A stretch of 64,000 nucleotides of DNA from Dimorphilus gyrociliatus. Its lineage: Eukaryota > Annelida > Polychaeta > Dinophilidae. The stretch spans positions 1,364,001 to 1,428,000 of the forward strand of contig CAJFCJ010000010.1 of the NCBI GenBank assembly GCA_904063045.1, read 5' to 3'. The first letter of the stretch is position 1, and each line of letters begins with the position of its first letter. This document shows positions 11,598-22,980 of the stretch, piece after piece. The notes under the pieces are model-generated. The model was not told where the DNA came from and ran no database searches. It saw only the letters and a list, made by a program, of their open reading frames with translations. The position numbers and the translations under genes were made by a program.

Positions 11598-12944
11598 AGA
11601 TAACCTCTTCAACAGCTGCCACATTCGAAATTTGGAATAGTTATTGGCGCGTTTTTATATTCTATAATTTATTTGTTTCGATCGAATTGAAAGAACCGCC
11701 CAAAATTATGTGTCGACCGTTTAGTATGGTTTCAATTCCGATTTCTGTTAAAAGAAAGTTTCTTTAAAAGTCTATTACTTCTTTCCTAGCAATTCACAGA
11801 ACTAACTTGATTAATATCTAAAAAATGATTTTATGTTAAAAATAACTAATAAAGCCTATGCAAATATAAACAAGATATTATTTCTATTACATAAATCCCT
11901 TCTTTTTTTTTATAAAAAGAAACCAACTAAAACCAAGGCGAACATAATTGGAAGCGGTTTCAGAGATAAGAAACAACTAACAATGTAGCCATAATTACTT
12001 TCTGAGAAAGATTTCCTTAGTTATTTCAGATTAGTCTTATCAACATTCTACAGCTAAAGTTAATCCATACAATTTCTTGACTTTTTTAATTAGACAGTAT
12101 TTCTTTTCAATAATTGGATATCAAAATTGGTTCTCCAGAGAATCATCCAGTAAAAGAAAAAACCCTTACCAATAAATTATAAGATAACCTATTGAAAAAA
12201 GATATTTATCTACTAAACAAAACTGGAAAAAGAAAATTGATTAAAAATAACTTTATTCCAGTAATTAACTAGATTAAATATGTGAAACAACTAAATAGTT
12301 TAAATGTATTTTGCACTTGATAATCTAAAAAGATATTATTCCTTAGCAGTTAGAAAATAGCAACATATTAATAGACTAGTCAAATTTGAACAGCTATTAA
12401 TAAAATTGTTTAACTAGTAAAAAATAGCCTACTAACACTTTTCTATTAAGAGAAGAAAGTAAGAGTAGAAAATAATCAAGAATTGAAAGAATATACACTT
12501 CTTTTTATCTTTGTATACCGTATTCTGAATATTAAAAGCTATAGGAATAATAAATAGATCAAGAAATCTTAGCATTCTAGAATGTTTATTGAGTGTTGAG
12601 GAAAATTTTACTAAGCCTATTAAAATTTTTGATATTAGATCATTTTTTTTCTTTTATTAAAATAATAGGTAAAATGCTACTATAAGAACAATAGAAAATT
12701 TGTAATAAATATGCTACTAATTAATTATTTTAACAATAGGGAAAGAGGAAATTGAAGAAAGTTCGATAGCACTTTATTCGAAACTTGTTTTCCATCTATA
12801 AAAAACCTTTCAAGTTCACGTCATAATTACCTGGTCAACAAGGCCCTACGATACTAATCTCTAAGTACTCGATAAAATCCCAATTGTGTATTCAATGGAT
12901 TGGCCTGTATACAACTATTAAGCGCATTTGCGAGTTTTAGAAGT
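11598..12944. other. Intergenic between divergent genes
   Basis: 1.3 kb of AT-rich sequence separates the STK16 start (-) from the next gene start (+). I see no open frame with family resemblance and no structured element. Confidence 0.6.
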
Positions 12945-13760
12945 ATGAACGAAAACTCTGATCTACCTCCGATCTCTTCTTTGAAAAATGCTTTAGCAAG
13001 ACGTCACATAGCCGCTGGTATCCCATACAGTCTTCCAGTTGATCACGGGAAACACTCGGCTGAAACTTTTTATCGGACGGATTTAAGGGCCACCTTCCGC
13101 TATCCGTACTTTGAACAGGTAAGGAATACGAAAAATTAATTTTCTCTTCTGGTAAATAATCTAAAAACAAAATATATTACAATATCAAATTCCTTTCATT
13201 AAAAAAAGGCTCATGACTTCAATGAGGAAATTCTTCTATCATCTAAGAAACATCACCTAAAGACTAATGTTCCGTTTCAACTATTTCGAGCGACGAGACA
13301 AAAGAAATCACTTAACATGAAAAGCGATGAGGTTTTACGCTCCTATTCAAGTCTGTCACCCAAAACTTTGAAAGAGAAACGAAAAAGGTCTATTCTCTAT
13401 CTCCCTTTGAAACAGCTGGCTCATAAGGAATCGGAAACCTTAAAGAAACAAGCACTTGATATTGTTAAATCTATCGAAATAGAAAAATTACAAATATCGC
13501 CTCCTAGTACCGCAATTCGTCAACAGCGTTACTCCAATAGTTTTGATATAGGAGATAGTCAGCAAAACAAATATAAAAGGAAGAAATTTATTAACAGTTT
13601 AGAAAGGGCATCAACAGCTCCTGATTTCAAAAATATACCAGAAGAATTTCAATCTAGACCGAACTCTACACAGATTTGGGAATGGCTACAAAGTTCTGCA
13701 AGAGTTCAATCACCTTTTTCGTTCTTTTTAGATACCGTTTGTAGTATTACAGAAACTTGA
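12945..13760 (+). CDS. Unrecognised 241-aa protein, two exons
   Basis: Exons 12945-13118 and 13209-13760 join in frame (726 nt) across a GTAAGG...AAAAAG intron. I do not recognise the family. The N-terminal third (LPPISSLKNALARRHIAAGI, then DHGKHSAETFYRTDLRATF) looks like a conserved soluble motif. The middle is Lys/Arg/Ser-rich (KTLKEKRKRSILYLPLKQLA) and the C-terminus has IWEWLQSSAR. There is no signal peptide or membrane segment. The frame opens upstream without an in-frame ATG, so 12945 is the likely start. The style recalls small ciliary or testis proteins, but that is only an impression. Confidence 0.65.
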
Positions 13761-14907
13761 GAAATATTGTTTTTTTTTTCATTTCATTTCACTTTAATAA
13801 AGTTAAAATTAACTATGAAATTGCTTTAAAACCTTAAGAACCTTTCTGTGTTCTAGACTTTATTTCTTGGATAAGCTTTTTTTCTTTTTGTATGATAATG
13901 GGTTAAAATGATAGTTACCAAATCTTCCTTTGTGTTTTTAATGATTAAAACGGTAAATACATGGATTTATTTTTAAAGAATGCTACAATAACAATAAAAA
14001 TGGGAGTGTTGTTAAAAATTATATCATAGGCCTAAGTAATTGTATTTTATATTTTATAGTAAATAGATGTCGCTAGCCCCCTTTTAAAAAAAATTAGGAC
14101 CGCAGACGAAAATGTTACAGCTATTGAGTTAAGGTTGTAGTAAGTTTTAGAAGAAATAACTTAAAAGATTTATAGAGTTATCAATATATTCTAACAGACT
14201 TTGTATTTTAATAAAAAGTAAAAGAGTAAAAGAAACTTGGAACATTTTTCTTTATAAAAAATAAAGTTTCCATAAAGTTAAATAGTTAAATATAAAGAAA
14301 TTTATAAATTACCATTGGTCAATACAATCTAAAGTTAAGTTGTTTAATAGTAATATTGTTGAAAAATTTCTAACAATTCATACTAAACTAGAATAATTCC
14401 AAACTATTTCTATATTCAATACTGTTAAAACATAATTTAAATATTATATAAAACTATAAAATATGATAATTTTTTCACATCATAAAAAGACTATAATTTA
14501 TAAGATAAAGCAATTTTTTTGTAACAATAAAATAGAATAGAAAGAGATAGATAAAAAAAAGCCTAATAAAGATGAAATTTTTCATTTTTATTTTATTTTT
14601 TTTGGTTGTTTTTTGATTTTTATTAAGCACTAATAAATTCCTAAAAATCACACAAAAAATAAGAGAAAATGTTTTAGAAATGGGTTATTTTTTTCTTTGG
14701 AGATAATATTTAAGTGAAAAATAGTACGGACATTTTTTTTTTGATATGCTCTTTAAAAAGTCTCCTTTTCTTTCAATTGTTATTTAAAAGCACCAGAGTT
14801 AAATAAGAAACATTCGTCAATTTTTCAAAAACAAACAAAATTTTTAAAGGGAATTTCTTTTCTCTTTTAGGATATACATTCTTCGTTTAAATTAATCTTT
14901 AAATTCT
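13761..14907. other. Intergenic, convergent 3' ends
   Basis: Very AT-rich sequence between the 3' end of the 241-aa gene and the 3' end of the TRIC gene. It contains AATAAA signals near 13797 on the + strand and nothing else I can support. Confidence 0.6.
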
Positions 14908-17435
14908 TTAATCGTTCTTCTTGTCTTCTTTAGGTTTATCTGCTTTGGCGTATTGCTTACTATCCTCTTTTTTGTCGGTCTTTGTTGTTGCTTTCTATTT
15001 AGTTTAAAATTTAGAAAAATTTAATATTTCATTGATATAGCATGGAATAGTATGTTTAACCTTTAAAGCATCCCATACTCCACCCATGAAGATATTGCAA
15101 AATAAATTCTCAAATGGGGCAAAAGGATCTTGTATATCCACAATCAGGGCAGATAAACGAAAGTAGATAAAGAATAGTACTACTGTAAAGTAAAGTGTTG
15201 GATGAGGTAGTTGGGGAATCATGTTCAATCTCTCGCAAAGGAAGACGATTGAAGCAACCACACTTGATTTTGTCGCGCTATTGAAAGGGGATAGAAATTA
15301 TAATGGTATATATATATATATATCTATATATGTAGTACAAAAAAATACGCTTTATAACATAACAAAAAAATAAGAGTTTTTTTCAGAATTTAAAAGAAAT
15401 TTCAATCTTCTTTATCAAGTGGTTATATAATTATTGCAATATATTTTTTAGTAATATATCCAATATTTAAATTATTCGTTAAGATTATTCAATGAAAGTC
15501 GTGCATCTTTCAATACTTCATTTTAGTATAATCTAATTTTTATCTTTCCCTGAGAATATTATAATTGACAATGGCATTTTCCTTTAACTTCAAAGCAAAT
15601 CAAAAAATCAATATTTTGTTCATAAAATTAAAATAATATTATCTGTTTTATCTATTTAAACATCTAAATCAATAAAAATACATTATGTGCAGAATATATC
15701 TCTGCACAAAAAATCAAATCAAAGATGTTTGTAGCATTCATTAGTTAAAGATATTTATATGTCTAATAACATGACTAATTACAATTATTGCAGTGCGTAC
15801 TCACAAAGATGGCTGTAACATTTCGTGAGTAGAAGGAATCCATATTCCTCGAATTAAACGTTCAAACATTCGCATATAGTAATAACCGGCACCTATTACG
15901 CGTTAAAATTGATTTTCTTTAATCGAAAAAGTCAAATTAGCCAAAAAAATAAATGGTCTAAGGAAGGACTGAGTAACAACAAACATCAAAATCATTCAAA
16001 GAGAAAGTAGGTTCATCGTGCATAATATATACAGTATATATATATATAAATTTTCCTCAGAGTTCAAATCAAACTTTGAAATTGGACACTTTTACCCTCT
16101 ATATGCTACAGTATCATTCATTAAGAGCAAATTATATTGGCTACAGTATCCTAAAACGTTTCAATTTTTTTTCGAACTTCATAGATCATATATTATGCGT
16201 AGATTAGAACCAAATGCGCTAAAAAATACTCACAAGGAAGGTGATAACCATTCTGTCTTATCGTGGGGTTTCCAAATACCAGCAGCTAATCTTGCAACGG
16301 GTCTCATCAGAGATGATCCCGCTCCTAATAAACAAATAAACTAACTACAAAACACGAACTACTATAAAAAGAAATCAAGACATGACACTTGCAAGATTAG
16401 TGGGAGCACTTTTATATGCTAATTATTGAGGACTACTTGAAGAGTTAACTAACCTTTAACAACGCCTAAAATTACTATGACCACATAAGCTCCGGGATAA
16501 GCCTTAAAAGCATAAGCCACTCCATGATGAATTTTATGTACTCTCTGTACTTCTTTTGCACACATAACAACCCATTTTATAGGTGAAAATTTCGTCATTT
16601 TATAAATAATATCAAATGGAGAATAATTAATGCAGTACCTAGAAAAAAGAAATAGATAATCATATTATGTATAATTAAATTAATAAAACAAAATTCAAAA
16701 TTCCATCTAGAAGAGTGGAAGAAAATTATTTCGAGATAAATAAAAGGAGAGACTTAAGTAGTTTTTTATTACGTTGATAGAAAATAATAAGTTATGTCTA
16801 AATCAAATCTTATGAAAATATCATACCAGACTGCGGTTGCCGTTAACAAATCGGTATGATTTTTAAAAGGGGTAATAACCGGTTCACCAACAAGAAAATT
16901 TCCCAAAATGGATCCCGCAAAACACAAAACCATAGACGCAACCCAACAAGCCAATGGATGTTTTCTCGAAAAGAGAGGAGCTGTAGAAACGAAAAAGTAG
17001 ATCGTATAAAAACAAAAGTTGCAGCTGGGGCAGGTGTTGTTCGTACGCGTAAATAGGTCAAGAAATTTAAATTTTATACTATGAACTATGTTAAATATCT
17101 ATTATAAGGGGTTATTAATGTGATAAGAATGTTTATACAAGCTTTAATGCTATGTAAACTTAGGGAGGGCTATAATTTATCGGGTAAAAAGCATTTAAGG
17201 GAAAGTTATTTTTTCCATCAAAGAGAAATTAATTAGATACTCGTCAAGAATCAAAAATAAGTATAAAAACTTTTTAAATCTCCCTTAACGTACAATTATT
17301 GCCAGATCCAGGCTGGGGGTGGTTATCTTCACGAACTATTATACACATAAGTATATAGTTTGCAATGTCGAAATATGGATACATTTTCAACTTTGCAACG
17401 ATCGTTGCGTATTCCATTAACTTTTGCTGATCCAT
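14908..17435 (-). CDS. TMEM38: Trimeric intracellular cation (TRIC) channel, with alternative exon 4
   Basis: Exons: 17435-17294, 16980-16827, 16638-16454, then 4a (16324-16234) or 4b (15892-15805), then 15277-15061 and 14994-14908. This gives 291 aa with 4a or 290 aa with 4b. TRIC proteins are ER/SR potassium channels that balance charge during calcium release. Visible family signatures: MYPYFDIANYILMC (exon 1), RKHPLACWVASMVLCFAGS and GEPVITPFKNHTDLLTATAVW (exon 2), the CAKEVQRVHKIHHG lipid-binding KEV helix (exon 3), the SFATKSS junction of exons 4/5, and a Lys-rich cytosolic tail in exon 6. Exon 6 is easy to miss because exon 5 also reads on to a stop at 15004. The gene is head-to-head with APC, 349 bp apart. 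TMEM38A and TMEM38B cannot be told apart here. Confidence 0.93.
15805..15892 (-). other. TMEM38: TRIC alternative exon 4b
   Basis: An 88-nt exon with AATAG acceptor and GTGAGT donor. It encodes GAGYYYMRMFERLIRGIW followed by a loop and PSF. It keeps the canonical TRIC FE(R/Q)L(I/L)RG pattern of the fourth transmembrane region and the following loop. It is homologous to exon 4a and has the same entry (1) and exit (2) phases. Confidence 0.88.
16234..16324 (-). other. TMEM38: TRIC alternative exon 4a
   Basis: A 91-nt exon with TTAG acceptor and GTGAGT donor. It encodes GAGSSLMRPVARLAAGIW followed by a loop and PSF. Compared with 4b, the helix loses its Phe/Glu/Arg residues and becomes small and hydrophobic. 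If it is spliced to 4b the frame shifts and a TGA follows within eleven codons. Confidence 0.88.
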
Positions 17436-17784
17436 TTTTATACTTTAGTAATGTTAATATGATGTAAAAAATGATATAATTCGGTGAATTTAGTGGCCTT
17501 TGCTGCTTTCCGGTCAAGGTGAATGCGCATGCGTAAACCTACAGATATTTTCGTACTTCATGTTTTTCCTCAGTGAAAGTAATTTTTATCCATGCATTTC
17601 AAGATTTTGCCGTCTGATTAACACTGAAGGATATTTTTGGAACGATTATTGGAAAATATTTTCAAATATTTAAACTTTACGAAAATCATATCCCGGAAGT
17701 TGTAAAGTTGAGCGTTTGTTTTTGTTTCCATTCATTTGTAGTCATTTTTCAAAGGGCAATTTCTTGTCTCTGTCCACCAAAATC
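17436..17784. promoter_or_regulatory. Shared divergent promoter region, TRIC / APC
   Basis: Only 349 bp lie between the two start codons, which are transcribed in opposite directions. The segment is less AT-extreme than the surroundings and includes GCGCATGCGTAAAC near 17524. I see no TATA box in a convincing position. A shared promoter is inferred from geometry. Confidence 0.5.
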
Positions 17785-19997
17785 ATGCAAATAAACGACC
17801 TAATAGCGGATATGAAGGTTAGTTATCGATATAATAAAAAATTAATCATTTTTGTTAATGTAACGTCCACAATTCACAGAATTTGTCTGCCTTTATTCAA
17901 TCTGATCAAAAATTTGAGGCGAAAATCACGAACAGTATCACAAAAATAAAGACATATATATCTAATAAAGAGCAGAAAAGGCACGCAGATGCCTCAGCAA
18001 TACAAAATTCCGTGGAAAGGTTGATGAAATTAAGCTTCGAGGCCCATCAGCGGAAATTACTAGTTCAGGTTGGCGGTTTACGTGTCCTGGTAGATCTCCT
18101 ACGAGCTGAATGTCAACTTGTTGGTATAATCACTACCAACGAACATAATTTATTGATCAGACGTTACTGTTGTATGGCCTTGACAAATTTAACGTATGGT
18201 GATCCTGCTATTAAATATTGGCTTTGCTGCGACGATCTTAAACATGCTTTAACCTCACTCCTTGACCTATTGAAATCTACAAACGACGATCTACGTCAAG
18301 CTGTCTCTTGTGTTATGCGAAACTTGTGCTGGAAAGTAGATGGGGCTTCTAAGTTAGCCCTTCAAGAGTCTGGGTGCATTAAATGTCTTATGCTATCTGC
18401 CATGTCTGAATCGAATGAAAATACCCTTAAAGCTATGTTGGCTGCGTTATGGAATGTTAGTGCTCACTCTAAGCAGAATAAGAAAGATATCTGTGAACTA
18501 GATGGCTCTCTCAAATTTTTGGTGAAAACAATCGCGCACACTAATAAAAAAATTGTGGAAAATAGCGGTGGAATACTTCGTAATATATCAAGTCAGATAG
18601 CTCTTAATAACACATACAGAACTACACTAAGAAATAGCGGCGCTCTCTCAGCCCTTATTAATAACCTTCATTCCTCTAATGATATAATAATGAGTAATGC
18701 CTGTGGCACTCTTTGGAATCTATCTGCTAGATGTCCACTTGATCAGCGGACACTAATAAGTTTAGGTGCAAAACCTATTCTAGAAAAGTTGACAGCAAGT
18801 TCTCACCGCATGATATCAAGAGCCTCAACCGCAGTCCTGAAGAATTTAGCAAAAATGGAGCCAAAATCGAAAACGTCATCTTACGCTCCAGCAAATCTTG
18901 AAAGTTTCCCAGAACCTCAAGATAGTGTCGTTAGCTTTCATTTAGAGGGAACACCACCTCTAACTCGAAATCATTCTTTACAAAATATTATTCCAAATCA
19001 GCATCATATAGCAGAATCAATAAATGAAGTTCCGATGAAATACGAAGTTGAAGACACACCAATTATAATATCAAGAGTGTCTTCCCTTAGTTCCCTGCAG
19101 GCCCATACAGAAGATCCATCAAAGAAATCTAGTGTAAAGAATGTTCCTTTTGAACAGACCCCTTTAATGTATAGTCGAACCTCATCTCTACAGTCATTAA
19201 AAGATTATGAGGATATCAGTAGTGTTAACTCGGATGTTATTAGCATCTATAGTCATTCAAGGGAGAGCGAAATGGTGAGTCCAGCTGACTTACCAGATTC
19301 ACCTTCGGACGTGTCAGCAACAACTACCACGAATATTATATCTGCTTCAACAGAAAATAGGGAGGATGAAGACAAACCTAAAATGTGGGCCGATGAAGGA
19401 GATGTTGAAACAACATCTGCCTTATCGGCATTAACAATCGATTCTAATCCTATTAGTAATTGTCCCCTATCGCTACCAGCCGCCATTATTAAAGAGAGTC
19501 TTTCAAATCGTATAGCTGCTAGTGATCCTGGTGTTCCTAACAAGGAACAAGAAGAAGATGCATCAGACTCAAGTCTCTCCGGTTAGTAAGACTTTAAACT
19601 ATTCCCTGGTTGTTTGAAAGTCGTGTTTATTATTCTAAATTCCCTTCCAATTCATTTGGAAAAGATTGAAACTTTGAAGATAAACGCGAGAAAATAGAAA
19701 ACCTTTTAAATTAAACTTTTGGGAATTTTACTCCTCTCTGTTTTCTATGATTGCATAACATTTGTTTATTTAAGAGATCTAGGCTTTCGACGAAAAGCTT
19801 TTCCTATGTTAACTTATCCGCATTTAATTGCAGGAGAGGAAGAGGACGCTGAACTTTTACAACAAGTTATAGATTCCGCTTTACCTAAAACAAGACCAAG
19901 ATCCGAACCAAGTTCGTCTAAAGATCGCGATGGATTATTTAAAAAGCCAATAGGAATGCCACCAAAATCAAAAGCCCGAAGACCGTTAAACGTGTGA
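17785..19997 (+). CDS. APC: Miniature APC (adenomatous polyposis coli) protein, three exons
   Basis: Exons 17785-17817, 17880-19581 and 19834-19997 give 632 aa. APC is the scaffold of the beta-catenin destruction complex. Residues about 35-335 are armadillo repeats closely resembling APC (RRYCCMALTNLTYGD, LKAMLAALWNVSAHS, NSGGILRNISSQIA, MSNACGTLWNLSARCP). Three beta-catenin-binding-like repeats follow: VEDTPIIISRVSSLSSL (about 400), FEQTPLMYSRTSSLQSL (about 435) and VETTSALSALTID (about 519). After the second comes SPADLPDSPSD, nearly as in human APC. Exon 3 encodes EEDAELLQQVIDSALPK (residues 581-597), resembling the SAMP axin-binding motif. The N-terminal oligomerisation coil, basic region and EB1-binding tail of the ~2800-aa vertebrate protein are absent. 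A longer 5' exon cannot be fully excluded, but the divergent TRIC gene leaves little room. Confidence 0.92.
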
Positions 19998-20551
19998 AGA
20001 GAGAAGGAACGTTAGAATTTTTTTTAAAAAAAAACTGTTTTTATCGTTGATAGCTTTCTACATTGTGTAATTTTTTTTATTTCTCTTTTTGTATTTTAAT
20101 CATTTTCTCTCATTGTTTAGTCTTCAAAATTTGTCATCATTATTTTTTTTTTAGCTTTTTTTCATTGATTTTTTTTATTCTTGACCCCAACCTAATTATT
20201 TTGTTTTTTCTTTTAATATCTACTTGAACAGTAAAGTTTTCAAGAAGATTTAAAAAAAAACTGATTGCTGCAAAGTTAGGGGAATAAATGGAACGATTAT
20301 TGATTATAAGCTCTTTTGAGACATTGTAAATAAGTCAGACTGAGAGTAAGATATTATTTATTAGTTTAATTTCATAAATAGCACTTTTATGAGTTGTTTA
20401 AAAAATAGACTTTAAGAGGTTTCATATGCTTGAAAGGACCAAAGACCTCTACAATGAAGCTTACGTTATCACAGTATATAAAAAAATACAGATATTAACT
20501 GATAAAAAACTATTTACAAATTTTAATTCGTTATACAGAAGTTTCAAATTG
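19998..20551. other. Convergent 3' intergenic region
   Basis: A T-rich stretch between the APC stop and the SLC22 stop, presumably both 3' UTRs. Nothing else seen. Confidence 0.6.
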
Positions 20552-22980
20552 TCATAATTGTGTACTATCACCATTTCTCTGCTCTTTTTCGTTAGATTCA
20601 CCGAGGAAAAATCCCCCATTTTTGTTACCATTTCCATCTATTGATGCTGAGCTAGACACCTTGGTCATAGGTTTAGTTATTGCAGGCAATACTGTTGCAC
20701 CACTTAGAGAATTATTATTATTTGTGCTTGGCTCCAGTTCTGGTTTCACTTCGGCCAAATTTACACTACTTCTTCTTCGGTTCTTAAATGAATTGAGTGT
20801 TAGAATTAGTGTTATATCTCGAATTTGATTTGTTTAACTAACCAAGTATTTGATATCTAATTTCTTTAACTCATTTACGTTGATACCTTCAAGAATATCT
20901 TGTTTGGAGGAATTTCTACGTTCCTTCATTCTAGATTTAAACTCAGTTTTCTCTTCTATTTGCACCTTTAACGTCCAGGCCTGAACATCTTCTATAACTT
21001 CTGGTAAAGGCCTATTAACAGTGTCTGGTAAAAATAAAACCAAGACGGCTGCAACTAGTGCTGTAGCGGCGAAGATTGTGCCAACTAGCCAAGGATGATC
21101 TTCTGTCTATGTTTTATAGCTGATAATAAAAAAAGATTAAGCACAAGAAGCGTATTGAAACTTACAGCTATCCCAATATAGGGCGCTACTAGACCAGCCA
21201 CCAGACCAAGAACAAAACATAAAGCAACTCCAACATTGCGATGAGTGGTTGGATTCAGTTCAGAGGAATAAAACATCATATTTAGAAACACTCCTCCAAT
21301 TCCTAATTTACCAACCATGGCAAAGACTGTAGTAATTGTAGCTTTATTTTCATAATCTGACAATTGTATAAGACTCATTATTAATAGCCCTGCTGCACCC
21401 ACAACGAATAAGCCACAGATTACGTAACGTCTGCCAAATCTAAAATGATAGGTAATGTAAATATTAACTCTTTGCGAGAGAAACAAAAACTAGTTATACC
21501 TTGGTAAAAGAAACAAACAAATAAAAACAGCAGGAATTTCTACAGCAGAGTTGATAAAGAAGTTTAAATATGGATTTCCACCCAAACTGGAGGTACCAAA
21601 AGCCAAACCGAAATAGCATAAATTTGTAGAAATCCTATCAAGAAAAACAGTTTACTGATGGATTTACACGAGTTAACAAAAATCAAACCATAAGAAAAAT
21701 TGAATAAAGGTGTAACGCCTAACTTTTGGTGCGTAAAGAATAGCCAGTGGACTTGAATATTTACTTTGAAGGACTTCTTTTTGTTCTTCTTCGGGTCTCT
21801 CATTTACTTTTGCAATCGCTTCGTCGAAATGACGAAAGTTAACTGGTACTTTGTTAACTCTGCCAGCTCTTTGGAAAATTTTTCTGACTTGCTCAAAACG
21901 GCCTTTAGCAATTAACCATTGAATGGATTCAGGCATGTACCTTTAATTATAACAAGATCTTTTGGTTACTTTATTGAAAACTGGAAAATATACTAGAACC
22001 TAACCATATATAGGGAATAGTAAGGACCACTGGTCCAGCTACTATGAATAGAAGATGATTCCATCTCTGCGTTGCATAAGCCATACCTGCCATTATCATA
22101 TTGCTAAGAGAATAAAAAATTTGAACAAAAACCCCTGCCGATACTCTTTGATCGGCTGGCCAAAGTTCGCAGGCCAATACCATTCCGGAGGACATAATAC
22201 CCTGATGATGGTTAATAGTCAGTATGTTTGAGAAAATAACAAAGCAGTTACCTGAAAGAAAAATCCTCTAAAAAAAGATAAAGCGTGGAAAACTTTAATA
22301 TTTGGAGAGAATCCTTGTCCAACACACACACAAGCAGTTATCCAATTACATATTAAAAAGTAAGGCTTCCTTCCTACAAATTCTCCTATAGGTGTAAGAA
22401 TAAAAGAGCCAGCTAATGCACCAATTATCGCATATGTGAACGTTAATTCAATCTGAATTTTATCATCGCAGAACAGATTAAACTGCAAAATTGATATAAA
22501 TAATAGATTAAATGATTATTATTATTATTAATAACGTTGAATTAACAAACTTCTGTCTCGATACTAGTTTTAAAATCCTTTTCATGAACTGTATACGATT
22601 TATTGGGACAGTCAATTGGGTTGTTCGTATCGAAGTCGAATTTACCACCAACTCGCTTATAACTGAATATCTGGCATTGGCTAAACTCTAGATCACCATC
22701 AATATTTTCTTCCAAAGGTATTGTCAAATTGGAAATAGTAGCTCCATCCGGTAATTCGCAGGTAACATTTGTCGATCTCATTCCTGGATTTTTATAAACA
22801 GATGTATTTAAACAACTAAATTGACGAATTGATAAAAAAAATTATACCTGCAAATACAAGAAGAAAAGTATGCCATCCTCCTGGAAAATTAAATCCAGCA
22901 CAGATAAGTGAAAAAGTTATTATTTGCCATAAGCCGTAGCGACCTAATTGCATAAGAAGATTTTCTACAACTTCGATCAT
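20552..22980 (-). CDS. SLC22-type organic ion transporter, nine exons
   Basis: Exons 22980-22848, 22783-22551, 22482-22252, 22201-22005, 21940-21689, 21634-21500, 21439-21166, 21106-20843 and 20782-20552 sum to 1950 nt, giving 649 aa. SLC22 proteins are plasma-membrane major-facilitator carriers for organic cations, anions or carnitine. Features in order: first membrane helix; a large extracellular loop with N-glycosylation sites (NVT, NLT, NKS) and cysteines (exon 2); the GEFVGRKP loop 2-3 signature (exon 3); YMPESIQWLIAKGR, the SLC22 PES signature (exon 5); SSLGGNPYLNFFINSAVEIP (exon 6); RFGRRY (exons 6/7); and the last helices (exon 8). The C-terminal tail of about 130 residues is Asn/Ser-rich and longer than usual (family about 550 aa). 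Substrate class cannot be deduced. Confidence 0.92.

Noticed and set aside
15004-15060. Stop codon directly at the end of TRIC exon 5 as the natural C-terminus
   Set aside because: A donor at 15060 (AAG|GTTAAAC) and acceptor at 14995 join in frame to a Lys-rich tail typical of TRIC proteins; the read-through form remains a possible intron-retention isoform.
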